A stretch of DNA of 64,000 nt from RYN-230 sp963841695 (GCA_963841695.1 CAWJDQ010000001.1:124001-188000); one strand, 5' to 3'. Numbered from the stretch's first letter, positions 15,933-26,210 are shown. The notes: generated by a model not told the origin, from the letters alone. Numbers and translations: made by a program.

Positions 15933-17360
15933 GTGGCAAGCCAGAGCGGAGACCGCCTCAAGTCCGGTCAACTCGGTACCGCCGATGTGACGGCCTCGAC
16001 GGTCGCGAACATCGGGCCGGGGATTGACTTCTACTTCGGGTTCGGGGTGATCGCGGTAACCGCCGGTGTCGCCGCGCCGCTGACCATCCTCGCCGCGACC
16101 GTGGCGGTCGGACTCCTGGCGTTTACGGTGGCGGAGTTCACGAGGGCGGAGCCTTCGGCGGGGAGCTTCATCACTTATGTCGAAACTGCGCTGGGGGCTC
16201 GAGCCGGTGCCGCAACGGCCCTGCTGGTCGCGGTGGGGTACACCGTTGCCATCGCGTCAGTGTTCACCATGTCGGGTGGACTGGTGGCGCTGACCTTCTC
16301 GCAATACACCTCATGGCATCCCTGGTGGGGGCCAATTTCCCTGGTCCTCACCGCAGCTGCGATCTGGCTCACCGCACGCGGGGTCAAGCTGTCGGCCACC
16401 GCGGTGCGCGCGGCCGTGCTCGTTCAGGTGGCGATCATGGTCGCGGTCTGCCTGCTGGTCCTGGTGGATCAGCGGGCCCACCTGTCGGGCATACCATTCT
16501 CCTGGGCGCACCTCACCGATGGTCTGGCCGGCCTGTCCGCAGGCTTCCCGCTGGCCCTGTTCATGTTCATCGGATGGGAAAACGGGCCCGCGCTCGCCGA
16601 GGAGTCCCGCAATCCACGCCGCACCATACCGAGGGCTCTGTACATTTCGGTGGCTATTGCCGCCGCCCTGCTCGTCCTCTTCGCCTACGCGACCATTACC
16701 GGTTTCCGCTATGACGTCTCCTCCATTGGCCGCTCATCGGTCCCGTTCCTGACCGTGGCCGATCACTATCTCGGCGGAGCAGCCATCCTGGCCTGGATCG
16801 CCGGGATCCTCTCCGTGCTCTCCACCCTGGTCGCCGGGGCGGATTCCCAGTCGCGCATGCTCTTCGACGGCGGCCGGACGGGGCTGCTGCCGGCCAAGCT
16901 CGGCCAGGTTCACCCGAGGTCAGGCACGCCGGTGAATGCGCTGCTTTTCATGGCGGCCGGCGGCCTGGGGATCATCGGAGTCTGGTGGGTGACCCACCTC
17001 ATCACCGGAGACACCGGATCGATGAACCCGGTCGGCCTGTACGCCGAATGCTCGACGATGGCGACACTCGTGATCCTCTTCGTCTACTTCCTCACGATGC
17101 TCTCGCTTCCCGTGTTCATGTGGCGCCGTCACCGGGACTCGTTTTCGCCCGTCCGCCATGTGGTGATCCCGGCCCTTGGGTCCATCACCCTGATCGTCCC
17201 GTTCGTCGAACTGTGCCAGCCCGGGCAGCCCGCCCCCTATAACGCATTCCCGTTCATCGCACTAGCGCTCGTGTCGGCGGCCGCGGTGATCGCCTGCCTG
17301 GTCGTGCACCGCCACCCGGGCGCCGGAGCAGGTGAAGGAGCGGAATTCCCGGGAACCTGA
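15933..17360 (+). CDS. APC superfamily amino acid/polyamine permease
   Basis: A 475-residue transporter with about twelve membrane segments. The first unwound helix carries the family signature STVANIGPGIDFYFGFG, and helix 6 has FMFIGWENGPALAEESRNPR, the FxGxE-containing motif near the substrate site, followed by TIPRALYISV. This predicts uptake or exchange of an amino acid or amine driven by an ion gradient. GTG start at 15933 with GGGGGAG upstream. Divergent from the palindrome-controlled membrane pair, so the two may share a control region. Substrate not predictable. Confidence 0.85.
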   Translation: MASQSGDRLKSGQLGTADVTASTVANIGPGIDFYFGFGVIAVTAGVAAPLTILAATVAVGLLAFTVAEFTRAEPSAGSFITYVETALGARAGAATALLVAVGYTVAIASVFTMSGGLVALTFSQYTSWHPWWGPISLVLTAAAIWLTARGVKLSATAVRAAVLVQVAIMVAVCLLVLVDQRAHLSGIPFSWAHLTDGLAGLSAGFPLALFMFIGWENGPALAEESRNPRRTIPRALYISVAIAAALLVLFAYATITGFRYDVSSIGRSSVPFLTVADHYLGGAAILAWIAGILSVLSTLVAGADSQSRMLFDGGRTGLLPAKLGQVHPRSGTPVNALLFMAAGGLGIIGVWWVTHLITGDTGSMNPVGLYAECSTMATLVILFVYFLTMLSLPVFMWRRHRDSFSPVRHVVIPALGSITLIVPFVELCQPGQPAPYNAFPFIALALVSAAAVIACLVVHRHPGAGAGEGAEFPGT

Positions 17361-17419
17361 CCTCCGGATTTGTTCAGGCACCTCGTACCTGCCGTCGGGG
17401 ACATGCAACCCCGGCCGGG

Positions 17420-18985
17420 TCAGCTCCCGTTCTGGATCTTGATGATGGCGGCGGTGGTGGCCTGCACGGTCAGGGTGATTCCGGTGGCCGGATCGCCAGG
17501 CAGGGTGGTCCAGGTGCCGTCCCAGGGAGCGTTGCCGGTGATCGCGGCACCGCCGAGCGTGGCACGTGTTGCGCTGGCGTCTCCCCGTTGACCGCCGGCG
17601 AGCGTCATGACCGCCGCGTTCTGCGTACCCGGGCCGGGCGCGATGATCGTGATGCTGGCGTCTGCCGCGTCCGCGCCGTGTGACTTGTTGACGACCGTGA
17701 CGTAATCCTGGTCGGTTCCGCCGATGCAGTAGGCGGTCACGTTGACGCCGTCCGGGTTCTGGATCTGGGCCGGCTTGACCTGCCCCGCCGAGGCGAGGGT
17801 GAACGCCTTGATGCCGTATCCCTTCGGGTTGATCGCGTAGCCCGCGCCGCCGGCCGGGCTCGGCACGATCGTGTCGGTGCTGAGCCCTTGCCGGTTGTGG
17901 AAGTTCACGCCTGCGGCGCTGTGGGCTGCCCACCAGTGCAGGTGGTCCAGCGCCCACAACGCGGAGCCGAAGGCGTCGCTCGCTCCCGGGACGCCGGCCA
18001 GGTAGTCGTTGGATTCGGTGAGCCGGTAGGGCAGCCCCGCCGCGGCCACCGGGGCGAGATTGTTTTCATACAGCCAGGGATACGGAGCGTAGGTGGTGGC
18101 GGCCGGCTGGGTGGCGATCGCGGTTCCTTGTACCCATTCGGGGGACAGTATGTTGCTGATCGCCTGCTCGGCGGTGGTCTCCCCGGGCACATCGCCCACG
18201 TAGTAGTGCTGGGTGATCTCTGCGACCCGGCCGGAGTCGCGTTCATCGCGGGCGAACTGTTCCGCCCAGGACACTCCGCTGGCCGGGCCGGGAGTGTAAG
18301 TCGTCTTGTTGTAGGCCCCCAGGTCTGGCCCGGACAGCGGCGCTCCCGGTGCCGCGACGCCGACCGCGCTGGCCATGCTCCGCCACTGGGCCAGGTAGGA
18401 CGGGTAGGCACTGCCTGGCGGCCCGGCGGTCTCCTCGTAGATCGCTGGGTCCAGCGGGTGGCCCGGGTAGGTGTGGTAAGCGTGCCAGTCCGGCTCATTG
18501 CCGATGGCGAAGCTGGCCACGTTCTCCTGGTAGTGACCCCAGATGTACCCGGCGATCCGGGCATTGACCGCGGCCAGGTCAGGGATGGGCTGCGTCCCGG
18601 GGTTGAGCAGGCGCAGCGAGTAGATGACCTTGACCCCGGCCGCGGCGGCGAAGGCAAACAGGTTGTCGATTCCGGTGAAGCCGTCGCTGCCGGTGCCCGC
18701 CGGGATCAGCTGGTCTACCGTGCCCCCGCCGATCCGCAGGCTGGCCAGGCCCAGATTGCGGAAAAGGGTGACGAGTGAGTTGTTCGCCGGGGTGAACAGG
18801 TTGCCCGATACCCCGGTGTTGCCCGGGCCCAGCGGCCCCCGCTCGAAACTCAGCCCGGCGAAGCCGTCCGGGACCACCGGCCCGGGTTGCTCGGCGTTAA
18901 TGGTGATCGTCACGGGATGGGCGGCCGGACCGGCCGCCCCGGGCAGCGGCCCGGCTGCCCCGGGCAGCGGGGAGGGCGGGCTCAT
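17420..18985 (-). CDS. GH79-like glycoside hydrolase
   Basis: A 521-residue protein with a (beta/alpha)8 glycosidase domain (residues about 25-400) and a C-terminal beta domain (TDQDYVTVVNKSHG onward). FAIGNEPDWH holds the probable acid/base Glu and YRLTESNDYLAG the probable nucleophile Glu; these and LRIGGGTVDQL fit family GH79 (beta-glucuronidase/heparanase type). The N terminus starts with a duplicated PLPGAAGP motif rather than a signal peptide, and no upstream in-frame start gives one, so the export signal may be lost or the start mis-set. Likely substrate is a glucuronide or proteoglycan-like polysaccharide, by family only. Confidence 0.75.
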   Translation of the reverse strand: MSPPSPLPGAAGPLPGAAGPAAHPVTITINAEQPGPVVPDGFAGLSFERGPLGPGNTGVSGNLFTPANNSLVTLFRNLGLASLRIGGGTVDQLIPAGTGSDGFTGIDNLFAFAAAAGVKVIYSLRLLNPGTQPIPDLAAVNARIAGYIWGHYQENVASFAIGNEPDWHAYHTYPGHPLDPAIYEETAGPPGSAYPSYLAQWRSMASAVGVAAPGAPLSGPDLGAYNKTTYTPGPASGVSWAEQFARDERDSGRVAEITQHYYVGDVPGETTAEQAISNILSPEWVQGTAIATQPAATTYAPYPWLYENNLAPVAAAGLPYRLTESNDYLAGVPGASDAFGSALWALDHLHWWAAHSAAGVNFHNRQGLSTDTIVPSPAGGAGYAINPKGYGIKAFTLASAGQVKPAQIQNPDGVNVTAYCIGGTDQDYVTVVNKSHGADAADASITIIAPGPGTQNAAVMTLAGGQRGDASATRATLGGAAITGNAPWDGTWTTLPGDPATGITLTVQATTAAIIKIQNGS

Positions 18986-19159
18986 CTCCGCCCCCGGCCG
19001 GGCCCCCAGGACAGTGCGCCAGGACTCGCCATACGTTCCATAGCGGTTAGACGCCCCAGGAAGTCCGCCGGAGCACTGCTGCAGCTACCGGCGTTGAAGC
19101 CTGCCCGGGCAGCGAAGCCAGCCCCAGCGGCTTGGTTGTCTCGTCAGTTCCTGGGCCGG

Positions 19160-20382
19160 TCACCGGATTGGGTGACGGGGCAGATCCAGCCTTCGAGTGC
19201 CTCGTCCGGCAGGCCGCTCGCGCCACGCGGCCGGGACCGCGGCGATGATCAATGCGCCGGTAAGGGCGAACGCCACCGGGTAGCCGGTGCGAACGCAGAT
19301 CACGCCGAAGACGGCTGGCCCCGCGCCGTCGCCGGCGTCGTAGGCGAGGTTCCACAACGCGCTGGCCTTAGCCTCAGGTAGCTGCTCGATCAGCAGCGCG
19401 AACGTCGCGTTCTCGATCACCCCGAACCCGGCGCCGAACAGCACCATGCCTGCGAAGATCATTACGGGTGAGACCACCACCACCATCATCGCGGCCATGC
19501 CCAGCCCTGCCACGGCGAGCGCCGGGACGAGCAGCCGGGCGTGACCGTACCGGTCGCCGTGCCTGCCAGCCTGCCAGCGGCTGAGGGTGGCGGTGATCGC
19601 CTGCACCAGCAGGGCGGCCGAGCAGAGGTTGCCGGGGATCCCCTTCGCGAGCGGCAGGAACGAGTCCAGCACGCCAGCCGCGACGGTGGCGGTGGCGAAG
19701 ATCAGCGGTAGCCGCAGTGCGGCGCCCGCCATGCGGCCGGAGTTGCGGGCGCCCGGCATCCGTCTGACGCGGTCGGTAGTGCGTGACTCGCGCCCGCCGG
19801 GCAGCCAGCGGATCGCCACCAGCGGCAGCAGGCGGCCGTGGCGGCCATCGCTGCGGCCGCGGCGGCCAGGTGGTGCCCGGCCAGCCAGACCCCGGCCGGC
19901 AGCGCGATGACGACCGGGACGCCGGAGACGATGCCGAGCAGGCCGAGCCCCTCGCCGCGCCGCCCCGGAGGCAGCAGCGTGGCGGTGAGCGTGCCGGTGG
20001 CCACGCCGCACAAGCCGAAGCCGAGCCCGCGCACCACGCTGATGCTCACCATGACTGCCTGGGGCTCGCGGGCGAGCATGGCCAGGGCCAGCGTGCCGAG
20101 CAGCACGGCTCCGGCCGCGAGCACCATCCGGCAGCCGAACCGCCGGATCGCTGCTGCGGCCACGGCCTCAGCAGCCACGGTTCCGAGCAGCAGGGACCCG
20201 GTCATCAGCCCGGCACTGGAGCTGCTGCCGCCGGCCGACGCCGCCAGCATCGGCATCACCGACAGCAGCAGGAAGAAGCTGGTGAGCGAGGTGAACTCGG
20301 CCAGGAACGTGACGGCCAGCGGCACGCTGAGGAGCCGGGCGGGAACCGCGGCACCAGGCTGCGCCTGCGTCAAGGTGTTCAT
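19160..20382 (-). pseudogene. MFS transporter, frameshifted
   Basis: From ATG 20382 the frame encodes six membrane segments of an MFS exporter (LLSVPLAVTFLAEFTSLTSF, LMTGSLLLGTVAAEAVAAAA, GVATGTLTATLLPPGRRGEG, GLLGIVSGVPVVIALPAGVW). Near 19830 the frame is lost at AAMAATAACC and the C-terminal half continues in another frame (LPLIFATATVAAGVLDSFLP, YGHARLLVPALAVAGLGMAA, FGAGFGVIENATFALLIEQL, WNLAYDAGDGAGPAVFGVI). One base change would restore a protein of about 405 residues. It is divergent from the MocR gene, whose target it probably is. Could be a sequencing error. Confidence 0.75.
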
Positions 20383-20429
20383 AGCACGCACGCTAGAAGC
20401 CAACCGGCACGCTGGTAAGGTCCGATCTC

Positions 20430-21893
20430 ATGGCGATTGAGTGGTCCGGTTTCGGTCCGGAGCTGCTGGTTCGGCTCGACCGTTCAGCCAGCCAGCCGTT
20501 GCGCGCCCAGCTGGAGGCGAGCCTGCGCGAGGCGATCAGGAGCGGCAGGCTCCGCGCCGGGGAACGGCTGCCGTCCTCCCGGGGGCTAGCGCGTGAGCTC
20601 GGCGTTTCCCGGGGCATGGTGCAGGACTGCTACGGGCAGCTGCTGGCCGAGGGATACCTGATCAGCCGCACCGGGTCCGCCACCCGGGTGGCTGTCGTCA
20701 GCGGCCCGCAAGCCGGTGGCCGCCCCATGGCCGGTCCGGCCGGGGTCTCGCCCATGGCGCCCTCATCAGGCCGCCATCCCTCGCAACCGCCGCTGGATGT
20801 GGACTTCCAGCCGGGCGTACCGGACCTGTCCAGCTTCCCGCGTGCCGACTGGGCCTGGGCCGTCAAGCAGGCGTGCACCCAGGCCGCCTCCGCGGACCTG
20901 GGATACGGCGACCCGCGCGGCAGCCCGGTGCTGCGCGAGGTCCTCGCCGGGTACCTGAGGCGGGTACGCGCCGCCGCCGCGAGCCCTGAGCGGATGATTA
21001 TCAGCACGGGCTTCGCGCAAGGAATCAACCTGGTCCTGGGCGCCCTGGCCCGCCAAAGCGGCGTGACGTGCGTGGGCTTCGAAGACCCTGGCTACGGCAA
21101 CGCGCAGGCAGACGAAACAGTCCGCGCGGCCCTGGCGATAGGCATCCGCGTCACCTACGTGCCGGTCAACGGGCAGGGCCTCGTGATCAGCGAGCTGGCG
21201 GCCAGCGGGGCCCAGGCTGTCGTGGTTACCCCGGCCCACCAGTCCCCGACCGGGGTGGTCATGTCCCCGCCACGGCGGCACGCCCTGACCGACTGGGCGC
21301 GGCGCGGCTGCGGGTACGTGATCGAGGACGACTACGATTCAGAGTTCCGCTACGACAAGGAACCCGTCGGCGCGCTGCAGGGACTAGCGCCAGACCAGGT
21401 CTTCCTGCTCGGCACGGCCAGCAAGGCGCTGGCACCCGCGGTCCGCCTGGGCTGGGTCCACGCCCCTTCACCACTGGCCTCAGCGGTCGCTGCCGAGAAA
21501 GAAATGAGCGACCGCGGCTCCTGCACGCTCGACCAGCTCGCGCTGGCGACCCTGCTGACAACCGGCCGGTACGACCGCCACCTGCGGCGGATGCGAACGG
21601 TCTACGCTGCCCGCCGCGCCGCGCTGACCGACGCGTTCGCCAGACACGTCCCGCGAGTCCAGCTCACCGGGCTGGCGGCCGGATTCCACGCGGTCGCGCC
21701 TCTGCCACCCGGGGCCGACGAGACGGCAGTGATCGCTGCCGCCCGCGCGCGGCGGGTCGGGCTGCACGGGATCGGCGCCTACCGCGGCACGCCTGACACC
21801 GCAGCGCTACCGGCGCTGGTGATGGGCTTCGGAAACGTCCGCGAGCGAGCCATCGAACCCGCCATCGCCCGCGTCGCCGACCTGCTCAGCTGA
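20430..21893 (+). CDS. MocR/PdxR-like GntR-aminotransferase regulator
   Basis: A 487-residue fusion. Residues 15-85 are a GntR winged helix (LRAQLEASLREAIRSGRL, LPSSRGLARELGVSRGMVQ), residues 120-487 an aminotransferase class I fold with the PLP lysine in LLGTASKALAPAVRLGW and the motif VIEDDYDSEFRYD. Such regulators bind PLP and control vitamin B6 or amino-compound genes, or a divergent transporter. The divergent neighbour here is the broken MFS gene, so its regulon may have been lost or is only mis-sequenced. ATG start. Confidence 0.9.
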   Translation: MAIEWSGFGPELLVRLDRSASQPLRAQLEASLREAIRSGRLRAGERLPSSRGLARELGVSRGMVQDCYGQLLAEGYLISRTGSATRVAVVSGPQAGGRPMAGPAGVSPMAPSSGRHPSQPPLDVDFQPGVPDLSSFPRADWAWAVKQACTQAASADLGYGDPRGSPVLREVLAGYLRRVRAAAASPERMIISTGFAQGINLVLGALARQSGVTCVGFEDPGYGNAQADETVRAALAIGIRVTYVPVNGQGLVISELAASGAQAVVVTPAHQSPTGVVMSPPRRHALTDWARRGCGYVIEDDYDSEFRYDKEPVGALQGLAPDQVFLLGTASKALAPAVRLGWVHAPSPLASAVAAEKEMSDRGSCTLDQLALATLLTTGRYDRHLRRMRTVYAARRAALTDAFARHVPRVQLTGLAAGFHAVAPLPPGADETAVIAAARARRVGLHGIGAYRGTPDTAALPALVMGFGNVRERAIEPAIARVADLLS

Positions 21894-22036
21894 CCGGGAA
21901 GCAACCCTGCCCGGTCAGGGGATCCGCCGGGCGTCCGGCCCACTCGCGTGACCATCTGACGCCCGGTGGTTGCCAGCAAATAATCGCTGGCATATATTTG
22001 TGAACGAGTAATCGGAGGGAGGCGGGCCCGATCGCG

Positions 22037-22675
22037 GTGAAGCGCAAAGTCAACAACTTGATGGCCCTGGCCGTGCTGGCCACCGTCGTCCAGCAGCCGA
22101 TGCACCGCTACGAGATCGCGTCCCTGATGCGCGCCCGCGGCAAAGACCAGGACATGGACGTCAAGTGGGGCTCGCTCTATACCGTCGTGCAGAACCTGGC
22201 CAAGCACGGCTTCCTGGAGGTGGTCGGCACCAGTCGGCAGGGCGCCCGGCCGGAAAGGACGGTCTATCAGATCACCGAGGGCCGGCAGGAGATGCTCGAC
22301 TGGACCCGGGAACTGCTGAGCACCCCGGAGCCCGAGCACCCGAGGTTCGCCGCCGGGCTCTCAGTGCAGATGATCCTGTCGCCCGACGAGGTGATCACCC
22401 TCCTGCGGACCCGGCTCGGCAGGCTGGAGGACTCGATCGCCGCACGTCACGCTGCGATCACCGGGCATCTCAAGGAAGTTCCCCGCCTGTTCCTGATCGA
22501 GGATGAGTTCGCCGTGGCGATGGTGGAAGCGGAGGCGGCCTGGGTCCGCGGGCTGCTGGAGGAGCTGACCTCGGGGAGCTTCCCAGGTCTCGCGTCGTGG
22601 CGGGCCTTTCACGACGGCGGCGAGATGCCCCCGGAGCTGGTCAAACTCGCGGAGAGGGGCCTAACCGGCGACTAG
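22037..22675 (+). CDS. PadR family transcriptional regulator
   Basis: A 212-residue regulator. Winged helix at residues 5-80: LMALAVLATVVQQPMHRYEI, WGSLYTVVQNLAKHGFLEVV, then the wing RPERTVYQITEGRQEMLDW. The C-terminal dimerisation helices cover residues 95-200. GTG start at 22037 after GGAGGG. It lies 207 bases upstream of a same-strand FAD monooxygenase, so it probably represses that gene, as in many actinobacterial PadR/monooxygenase drug-response pairs. Confidence 0.85.
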   Translation: MKRKVNNLMALAVLATVVQQPMHRYEIASLMRARGKDQDMDVKWGSLYTVVQNLAKHGFLEVVGTSRQGARPERTVYQITEGRQEMLDWTRELLSTPEPEHPRFAAGLSVQMILSPDEVITLLRTRLGRLEDSIAARHAAITGHLKEVPRLFLIEDEFAVAMVEAEAAWVRGLLEELTSGSFPGLASWRAFHDGGEMPPELVKLAERGLTGD

Positions 22676-22882
22676 AGGACTCTGAACGGCCCCGGGGCGG
22701 TGCGTCAACACCGCCGCCGGGGCCCGGGGCGGCTGCTCGCAGCCATCCCCCTCCAACGCTCTCGAACCGATGCCCGCACGAGACGAACCCGGCCACGAGG
22801 TGGCAACCAAAGGATAGCTGGGTTCCCGTGCGTGATCGCGGCACAGAAACGACCGACGAACACCACATGCAGGGGAGAACCC

Positions 22883-24109
22883 ATGTCCACAGCCATAACG
22901 TCCAAGGTCCGCACCGCGCTGGTCATCGGCGGCGGAATCGCCGGTCCTGTCGTCGCGACCGCCCTGCTCAAGGCCGGCATCCAGGCGACGGTCTACGAGG
23001 CCTACCCCACTCTGGCTGAAGGAATCGGCGGCGGCCTGGCCCTGGCCCCCAACGGCCTGGCCGCGCTCAGCCTCATCGGCGCCGACGATGCCGTCCGGGC
23101 CCTTGCCACACCGATCACGGGCACGGTCATGGCGGTCGGCGGGAACAGCCGCAGGCTGCCCAGCCTGGCGGACGTGGAGCCGCTCCAGATCGTCGGCCGA
23201 GGTGACCTGCACCGGGTGCTCCACGACCGGGCGGCCGAGTCAGGTGTCCGCTTCGAGTACGGGAAGCGCTTGGCCGGAGCCATCGAAGGCCCGAATTCGG
23301 TCACGGCGAAGTTCGACGATGGCTATGCCGCGACCGCCGACGTCCTGATCGGCGCCGACGGCGTCCGCTCGACCGTCAGAACCCTGATCGACCCGGAAGC
23401 CCCGGCCGCGGGCTACACCGGGATGCTCAGCTTCCAGGGCTACGTCGACGCTGCCCCCGACCTCGACCCCGAGCCTGGGGTCATGACGTTCGCATTCGGT
23501 GAGCGCGCGTACTACCTGTTCTGGAAAATGGCGGACGGCCGCGTGACCTGGGGCGCGAACTTGCCGTCGAAGCAGTACATGTCCCTGACCGAGGCCCGGG
23601 CGATCCCGTCCGGGCAGTGGCTGCGGACGCTGCGCGACACGTACGCGGGCGACGTCCCGGGCGAGCTGCTGGCGAACCGCACCACCGCGGAAAATCTCGA
23701 CGTCACCGGAGCGATCCACATCATGCCGCCGGTCCCGCACTGGCACCGCGGCCGCATGGTGCTGGTCGGCGACGCCGTCCACGCGCCCTCCAACAGCACG
23801 GGCCAAGGCGCGTCGCTGGCGATCGAGAGCTCGATCCAGCTGGCCCGGTGCCTGCGGGACCTGCCTGATGCGGCGTCGGCGTTCACTGCCTACGAGCGTC
23901 TGCGGCGGGAACGGGTGGAGAGCATCACGAAACGGGGCGCCCGGACGAACAGCGCTAAGACGCCCGGGCCCGTCGGGCGCAAGGTCATGCACGCGCTGAT
24001 GCCGGTCTTCTTCAAGGTGATGAACTTCGAGAAGGTCATGGGGCGGGAGCAGCGCTATCAGATCGACTGGGATGCGCCTGCTGTGGACGGGACTCCGGCG
24101 GGCGACTGA
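22883..24109 (+). CDS. FAD-dependent aromatic-type monooxygenase
   Basis: A 408-residue class A flavoprotein hydroxylase. The Rossmann motif is VIGGGIAGPVVATAL (residues 13-27), the second conserved block VLIGADGVRSTVR, and the third GRMVLVGDAVHAPSNSTGQG, which contacts FAD ribityl and pyrophosphate. This family uses NAD(P)H and O2 to hydroxylate aromatic rings or inactivate antibiotics such as tetracyclines and rifamycins; the substrate here is unknown. ATG 22883 follows AGGGGAG. Preceded by a PadR gene that likely controls it. Confidence 0.85.
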   Translation: MSTAITSKVRTALVIGGGIAGPVVATALLKAGIQATVYEAYPTLAEGIGGGLALAPNGLAALSLIGADDAVRALATPITGTVMAVGGNSRRLPSLADVEPLQIVGRGDLHRVLHDRAAESGVRFEYGKRLAGAIEGPNSVTAKFDDGYAATADVLIGADGVRSTVRTLIDPEAPAAGYTGMLSFQGYVDAAPDLDPEPGVMTFAFGERAYYLFWKMADGRVTWGANLPSKQYMSLTEARAIPSGQWLRTLRDTYAGDVPGELLANRTTAENLDVTGAIHIMPPVPHWHRGRMVLVGDAVHAPSNSTGQGASLAIESSIQLARCLRDLPDAASAFTAYERLRRERVESITKRGARTNSAKTPGPVGRKVMHALMPVFFKVMNFEKVMGREQRYQIDWDAPAVDGTPAGD

Positions 24110-24201
24110 GGATTTCTGATTTTCCCCGGCTTTCCTGGCCCGGCGCATGGACGCGCCGCCGCGGTTGCACCGGCGCTGCGGGCGCACTCAGCGGCGTTGC
24201 G

Positions 24202-25335
24202 TCAGGCTGGGTTCGGTGCCGTGTGCGCAGGGCCGGGGAGGCTGGTCTGGGCTGGGGTGGCTGCCGGATTGTGCAGCGGCAGCCAGAGCGTGACGGCCGC
24301 GCCGCCGAGTGCGGCCCGCCCGGCGGTGACCCGGCCTGCGTGCGCTTCCGCGACGGCGTGCACGATTGACAGGCCGAGTCCGAAGTTGCGGGCGCCGTCC
24401 TGATGGTCGCTTTGGAACCTGTCGAAGACCGCTTCGAGCCGGTCTTCCGGTATTCCCGGCCCGGAGTCGGCCACGGTGATCGCGGCTTCCTGGTCATGGC
24501 GGCGCACGGACAGCTCGATGGGGTCGTTATGGCTGGTGAACCTGATGGCGTTGTCCAGGAGCGCGTCCAGGGCGAGCATCAGCCGTTCCGGGTCGGCGAG
24601 GACGGTGGCGTCCTGCCGGCATCCGGCCAGCCACCGCCGTGGGGTCGGCTCCCAGCGATGCAGTGCTTCGTCCAGGAAAGGCACAAGCCGTGTCTGGGTC
24701 TGGCAGGGCAGGTCGGGCTGGTCGGCGGTGGCCAGCAGCAGCAGCTGGTCAACGAGCCTGCGCAGCCGGGCCAGCTCATCGATGATGATCGCGGCGTCGT
24801 CGTCAGCAGCGGCGTAAGCCCCGGCCTCAGGCAGCAGCTCGGCGTGGGCCAGGGCCACGGTGATCGGGGTGCGCAGCTGGTGGGACGCGTTCTGGACGAA
24901 TACCCGCTGCCGTTCCAGGAGGTCCTGGTTGTGCCGGGATACCTCATCGAGCCTGGCCATGGTGGCCTTGCGCCGGTTGGAGTGCAGGACGAGCGCGCAA
25001 AACAGGGCCACCATGAACGGCAGCTCGATGACCTCGTCGTAGGGTTGCAGGCCGCGTATCGCCGGGTCTGCGAAGAGCAGCAGGGTCGCGGCCATGACCG
25101 GGATCAGCAGGCACCAGAACAGGCTCCGGGTCCAGGTCCGGAAGCCGAAGCCATACAGCAGCAGCAGGCTCATCCAGGTGAAGTGATAGGGCAGCATCGA
25201 CCATGAGGGGATCAGCAGCATCCAGGTCAGGTTGCCGATCGCGAACACGGCCCACGCGGCTTCGGGCCAGCGTGAGGCCCACAGCCGGGCGGCCAGCGAG
25301 GTGCGTTCAGCCGGGGCCGACACGGTATCCCTCAC
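24202..25335 (-). CDS. Sensor histidine kinase (two-component)
   Basis: A 377-residue membrane kinase. Residues about 25-115 contain four or five hydrophobic segments with almost no extracytoplasmic domain, suggesting sensing within the membrane. The phospho-acceptor is in NASHQLRTPITVALAH, with N-box DALLDNAIRF, G1 box VADSGPGIPEDR and G2 NFGLGLSIVHAVAEAH. It overlaps the response regulator gene by 29 bases. The pair is divergent from an alternative cytochrome oxidase operon, so redox or oxygen-related control of that oxidase is a reasonable inference. Confidence 0.9.
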   Translation of the reverse strand: MRDTVSAPAERTSLAARLWASRWPEAAWAVFAIGNLTWMLLIPSWSMLPYHFTWMSLLLLYGFGFRTWTRSLFWCLLIPVMAATLLLFADPAIRGLQPYDEVIELPFMVALFCALVLHSNRRKATMARLDEVSRHNQDLLERQRVFVQNASHQLRTPITVALAHAELLPEAGAYAAADDDAAIIIDELARLRRLVDQLLLLATADQPDLPCQTQTRLVPFLDEALHRWEPTPRRWLAGCRQDATVLADPERLMLALDALLDNAIRFTSHNDPIELSVRRHDQEAAITVADSGPGIPEDRLEAVFDRFQSDHQDGARNFGLGLSIVHAVAEAHAGRVTAGRAALGGAAVTLWLPLHNPAATPAQTSLPGPAHTAPNPA

Positions 25336-26098
25336 CGCGGACGGTGGTGATCACGTTGGCGCCGAGCCTGGAACGCAGCCGGCCGATGTAGACGTCAACC
25401 ACGTTGGATGCGGATTGCGGACCTGAGGACCAGACGCGGGCCAGCAGGTCATCCTTGGCGATTGGCGTGCCGGGCTGGTGCATGAGTTCCCACAGCAGCT
25501 GGCACTCGCGCATGGTCAGCGGGACCGGTCCGGATCCGGCGTCCGCCTCCCGGTGCAGGACGTCCAGCCTGAGCCGCCCGCAGGTCAGGATCCCGGTGCC
25601 CGGCAGGCCGGCCGCGCGCAGCCGGGCCTGCACGCGCGCTACCAGCTCCCCGACATGGAATGGCTTGGGAACGTAGTCGTCGGCTCCCAGGCCGAGGCTG
25701 GTCATTTTCGATTCGGGGTCAGTCAGGCAGGACAGAACCAGGACGGCCTGGTCAGGGCGGTGCCGCATGATCTCCCGGAGCACGCTGAAGCCGTCCTGCC
25801 CAGGCATCAGCAAATCGAGGATGACCAGGTCGTAGGACCCTGACATGGTCATCGTGAGCGTGTCCGCGCCATCCGCAGCGGCGTCCGCGCGGATGCCGTG
25901 ACTGGCCAGGATGCGTACCAGGACCCTCCGGAGCCGTTCCTCGTCGTCGGCGACCAGTACCCGGTGATGGCGCCCGGCAGCAGCGCCTGGGGGGTTACGG
26001 GTCGCCGCGCCTTGGATCATGGTCACGCCCATCGCGTTGATCCGCCTGCAGGTGCCCGCCGCGAAGTAAGGCAGGTCTGTCACCAGCGCTTTACTCAT
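25307..26098 (-). CDS. OmpR-family response regulator
   Basis: A 263-residue regulator. The receiver has acidic residues in VLVADDEERL, phospho-Asp in YDLVILDLLMPGQDG and Lys in DDYVPKPFHVGEL. The winged helix at the C terminus includes LTMRECQLLWELM and SASNVVDVYIGRLRSRLG with the wing ITTVRGEGYRVGPG. About 45 residues precede the receiver, so a later start (Met at AMGVTMIQG) is possible. Upstream DNA (26116-26157) carries inverted and direct repeats that may be its binding sites. Confidence 0.9.
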   Translation of the reverse strand: MSKALVTDLPYFAAGTCRRINAMGVTMIQGAATRNPPGAAAGRHHRVLVADDEERLRRVLVRILASHGIRADAAADGADTLTMTMSGSYDLVILDLLMPGQDGFSVLREIMRHRPDQAVLVLSCLTDPESKMTSLGLGADDYVPKPFHVGELVARVQARLRAAGLPGTGILTCGRLRLDVLHREADAGSGPVPLTMRECQLLWELMHQPGTPIAKDDLLARVWSSGPQSASNVVDVYIGRLRSRLGANVITTVRGEGYRVGPG

Positions 26099-26115
26099 CG
26101 CATCCTGCACCCAGG

Positions 26116-26157
26116 GTGACCGAAGTCACAGATTTCATGACCGATTCGTTACATGAC
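26116..26157. promoter_or_regulatory. Repeats between two-component genes and oxidase operon
   Basis: GTGAC-N4-GTCAC inverted repeat (26116-26129), then TTTCATGAC (26133) and TTACATGAC (26149), a direct repeat with 16-base period. This lies at the divergent start region and could bind the OmpR-type regulator. Confidence 0.4.
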
Positions 26158-26210
26158 AGTCTTTTCAGGTTCCTTGATCGGCAGCCTGGCCCTGCCCTTA
26201 GCTGGCCATG

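Noticed and set aside
22680..22882. Coding extension of the FAD monooxygenase to 22700
   Set aside because: The upstream sequence is Arg/Pro-rich and the ATG at 22883 has a proper ribosome site directly before the FAD-binding motif.
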